Shown piece by piece: positions 33,199 to 34,855 of a stretch of 34,855 nucleotides of DNA. The DNA is from Candidatus Muiribacterium halophilum. GTDB lineage: Bacteria > Muiribacteriota > Muiribacteriia > Muiribacteriales > Muiribacteriaceae. The notes under the pieces are model-generated. The model was not told the origin of the DNA, searched no databases, and saw nothing but the letters and a program-made list of their open reading frames with translations. How positions within the stretch are numbered: the stretch's first letter is position 1; the number at the start of each line of letters is the position of its first letter. Position numbers and translations under genes: made by a program. The stretch spans positions 1-34,855 of the forward strand of contig PKTG01000138.1 of the NCBI GenBank assembly GCA_002869225.1, read 5' to 3'.

Positions 33199-34731
33199 TC
33201 ATCTTCCATATTCATCATCAAATCTTTCGATATCATCTTCACCAAGATAATCTCCAACCTGGACTTCGATTAATATTAAATCTATTTTACCATTGTTTTC
33301 AAGTCTGTGTTTTTTTCCTATTGGAATATATATAGATTCGTTTGGTTTAACTATTGTCTCTTCTTCTCCTAAAGTAACAAGAGCTGTAACATTCACAACT
33401 ATCCAATGTTCACTTCTATGCATGTGTTTTTGAAGTGATAGCCTGTTTCCAGGTTTTACCATAACATTCTTAATTTTATATCTATAACCTTCCTCTAAGA
33501 CTGAATAGGTTCCCCATGGTCTGTGAACCGTTCTATGTATAAGAGATAACTCATGTTTTTCATCTCTGACTTTTTCCAAAAGTCTTTTTATTTTTTCGGA
33601 ACTTCCTTTTTTTGTAATAAGAAGTGCATCTGGTGTATCAACTATTATCATATCATCAACATCTATTGTAGATATAGTTCTATTTTCTATAGAAAGCACC
33701 ATATTATTGTGAGAATTCATATTTATATAATTATCATTTTTAGTATTTCCGTTTTCATCTTTAGGAATATAAGTATCAAGTGTGTCATAAGAACCTAGAT
33801 CATTCCATGCAATATCAGCTTCAATGACTTTTACATCATCAGATCTTTCAAGAATAGCATGGTCTATACTAATCGAATCAATTTTTTCCATCGCTTCAAA
33901 TGATAGTCTTATTACGCTTTCATCAAAAAACTGCCTTTTCTCTATTGATTCATCAAAAGCACTTTTACAGTTTTTATATAGATCAGGTTCAAGTGATTTT
34001 AAGTGATCAAGAATTACTCCAGCTTTACATACGATCATACCTGAATTCCAAAGATAATCACCCTGTTTTAAATATTCTTCGGCAGTTTCTTTATCAGGCT
34101 TTTCTTTGAATTTTTTAACATTAAAAACAGGGATTTGGGATTTGGATTCAAAATGGTTAGTAGTTTGTTGTTTGTTGTTGGTGGATTCTCTGTTTACTGT
34201 TAGCTGTTCACTGTTTACTGTTTCCTGTTTATTTAATTCCCCATTACACATTACACATTCCACATTGTTTCTATCGATTTCAATGTATCCATATTCAGTC
34301 TTTGGTTTTGTCGGTTTGATTCCAAAAAGGACTATATTTCCATCTCCGGCAAGTTCTTCAGCCTTTTTTACTACTATATGATAATTTTCCAATTTTTCTA
34401 TCACATGATCAGACGGTGTTATAAGAACAATCTCATCTTTATCAAGACCCAAACAGGCTATTGCAATAGCAGGTGCGGTATTTTTACCAACAGGTTCAAC
34501 AACATATCTGCTATCTTTAATATCAAGATCAAAAAGCTGATCATGAGCCATAAAAAACTGTTCCTCATTTGTAATTATAAAGAAACTTTGGGAAATATAT
34601 TTATTTCTTATAAGTGTATCCTGAAAAAGAGAGGTATCATCTCTGAAACGACAAAACTGTTTTGTATACAATTTTCGAGAAATAGGCCACAATCTTGTTC
34701 CGCTTCCACCGCATAAGATTATATTTATCAT
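33199..34731 (-). CDS. manC: Mannose-1-phosphate guanylyltransferase/mannose-6-phosphate isomerase (type II) with repeat insert
   Basis: A 510-residue bifunctional enzyme. The pyrophosphorylase signature is GGSGTRLWPISR..TKQF (8-26), with TPSDHVI (105-111), VKKFKEKPD (205-213), LWNSGM (228-233) and DLGSYDTL. The C-terminal cupin isomerase has RPWGTYSVLEEG, VKPGNRLSLQKHMHRSEHW and YIPIGKKHRLEN. It makes GDP-mannose from mannose-1-phosphate and GTP. Residues about 155-201 (ELNKQETVNSEQLTV, NRESTNNKQQTTNHFESKS) are heptamer-encoded and have no counterpart in the family. Without them length is about 465, the normal size. They lie in the loop between YGYIEI and VKKFKEKPD. RBS AGGA before ATG 34731. 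Confidence 0.92.
   Translation of the reverse strand: MINIILCGGSGTRLWPISRKLYTKQFCRFRDDTSLFQDTLIRNKYISQSFFIITNEEQFFMAHDQLFDLDIKDSRYVVEPVGKNTAPAIAIACLGLDKDEIVLITPSDHVIEKLENYHIVVKKAEELAGDGNIVLFGIKPTKPKTEYGYIEIDRNNVECVMCNGELNKQETVNSEQLTVNRESTNNKQQTTNHFESKSQIPVFNVKKFKEKPDKETAEEYLKQGDYLWNSGMIVCKAGVILDHLKSLEPDLYKNCKSAFDESIEKRQFFDESVIRLSFEAMEKIDSISIDHAILERSDDVKVIEADIAWNDLGSYDTLDTYIPKDENGNTKNDNYINMNSHNNMVLSIENRTISTIDVDDMIIVDTPDALLITKKGSSEKIKRLLEKVRDEKHELSLIHRTVHRPWGTYSVLEEGYRYKIKNVMVKPGNRLSLQKHMHRSEHWIVVNVTALVTLGEEETIVKPNESIYIPIGKKHRLENNGKIDLILIEVQVGDYLGEDDIERFDDEYGR
34112..34127. repeat. AT-rich hairpin at the edge of the manC insert
   Basis: TTTTTA-ACAT-TAAAAA (6-bp stem, 4-nt loop), followed after CAG by GGGATTT repeats. 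AT-rich composition makes chance more likely than for the other hairpins. Confidence 0.4.
34130..34267. repeat. Heptamer composite inside manC
   Basis: Plus strand: GGGATTT units, spacer with GGATTC, GTTTGTT units, spacer with GGATTCTC, TGTTTAC/TGTTCAC units, and ATTACAC units. Four sub-arrays of different heptamers, all in phase with a 7-bp period, coding for 46 low-complexity residues. Confidence 0.82.
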
Positions 34732-34760
34732 CTTGTTTCCTGTTTGTTTTTTTATTAAAA

Positions 34761-34792
34761 ATTATAATAACTTTTTTTCAATTATTTGTAAA
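34761..34792 (-). promoter_or_regulatory. Possible sigma-70-type promoter upstream of manC
   Basis: On the minus strand TTTACA (34792-34787) lies 17 nt before TATTAT (34769-34764); an exact TATAAT overlaps at 34766-34761. The ATG is about 30 nt further on. AT-richness makes chance matches likely. Confidence 0.3.
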
Positions 34793-34807
34793 CAATGAAG
34801 CCGGGAA

Positions 34808-34840
34808 TAGTGAACAGTGAATTGTGATTAGTTAAAAGCA
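34808..34840. repeat. Short heptamer array upstream of manC
   Basis: GTGAACA GTGAATT GTGATTA GTTAAAA: four period-7 units near the window edge, probably continuing outside it. Confidence 0.65.
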
Positions 34841-34855
34841 AGAAGTAGGAAAAAG

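Noticed and set aside
34378-34716. 112-residue plus-strand ORF opposite manC
   Set aside because: Antisense shadow of manC's conserved N-terminal domain.

Overview
The window is strongly AT-rich and holds one long surface-polysaccharide locus. Every credible gene lies on the minus strand, so transcription runs from about 34.7 kb down to 1. Wzz (chain length), Wzx (flippase) and a Wzy-like polymerase point to a Gram-negative O-antigen or capsule made by the Wzx/Wzy route. Low GC, nonulosonic-acid genes, two four-helix-bundle (23S-IVP family) ORFs and many 7-bp repeats would suit a low-GC FCB-group or candidate-phylum bacterium, but I cannot name the organism. No rRNA, tRNA, CRISPR array, phage gene or transposase was seen.

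Layout in transcription order. (1) 34.7-31.8 kb: manC (GDP-mannose supply) and wzz. (2) 31.8-28.2 kb: a four-helix-bundle ORF, a wecC-type UDP-ManNAc dehydrogenase, legB and a second four-helix-bundle ORF. (3) 28.0-22.2 kb: legC, legH, legI, legG, ptmE, legF. With legB these form a nearly complete CMP-legionaminic acid pathway, tightly packed with ATGA overlaps. (4) 22.2-19.5 kb: HisF-like, HisH-like and N-acetyl sugar amidotransferase genes, the trio that turns an N-acetyl group into an acetamidino group. (5) 19.5-9.9 kb: a second NeuB-type synthase, wzx, an SGNH hydrolase, a TylF-type methyltransferase, a KdsC-like HAD phosphatase, an SDR, an aldehyde dehydrogenase, a transketolase and a second NeuA-type cytidylyltransferase. 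I read part of this as a second, probably undescribed, CMP-ulosonic acid route with a phosphorylated intermediate. (6) 9.9-1 kb: two GT-B proteins with sialyltransferase-like HP and S/T motifs, a Wzy-like polymerase, a GT4 transferase, a broken asparagine synthase, a broken methyltransferase, and a bi-domain dehydrogenase cut off by the window edge.

The most unusual feature is a family of degenerate, period-7 tandem repeats. They fill the gaps in the 28-34.8 kb region and are also inserted into protein-coding sequence: three times in wecC, once at the N-terminus of Wzz and once in ManC. The inserts sit in loops or tails, keep the downstream frame, have a composite build (one heptamer family, a short spacer, another family) and each abuts a small hairpin in the host gene. 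Three of them encode a related peptide ending in LTSH. Both four-helix-bundle ORFs are bracketed by inverted copies of the same repeats, so they look like small repeat-bounded units.

The second oddity is the number of single-base lesions in otherwise well-preserved reading frames. There are in-frame stops in the methyltransferase (2374-2376), asparagine synthase (2927-2929 and 3365-3367, plus an A-run frameshift near 3520), HAD phosphatase (15095-15097), wecC (30911-30913, inside a repeat insert) and four-helix-bundle ORF 2 (31452-31454). They may be real decay, switching of surface antigen genes, or assembly error; the sequence alone cannot decide.
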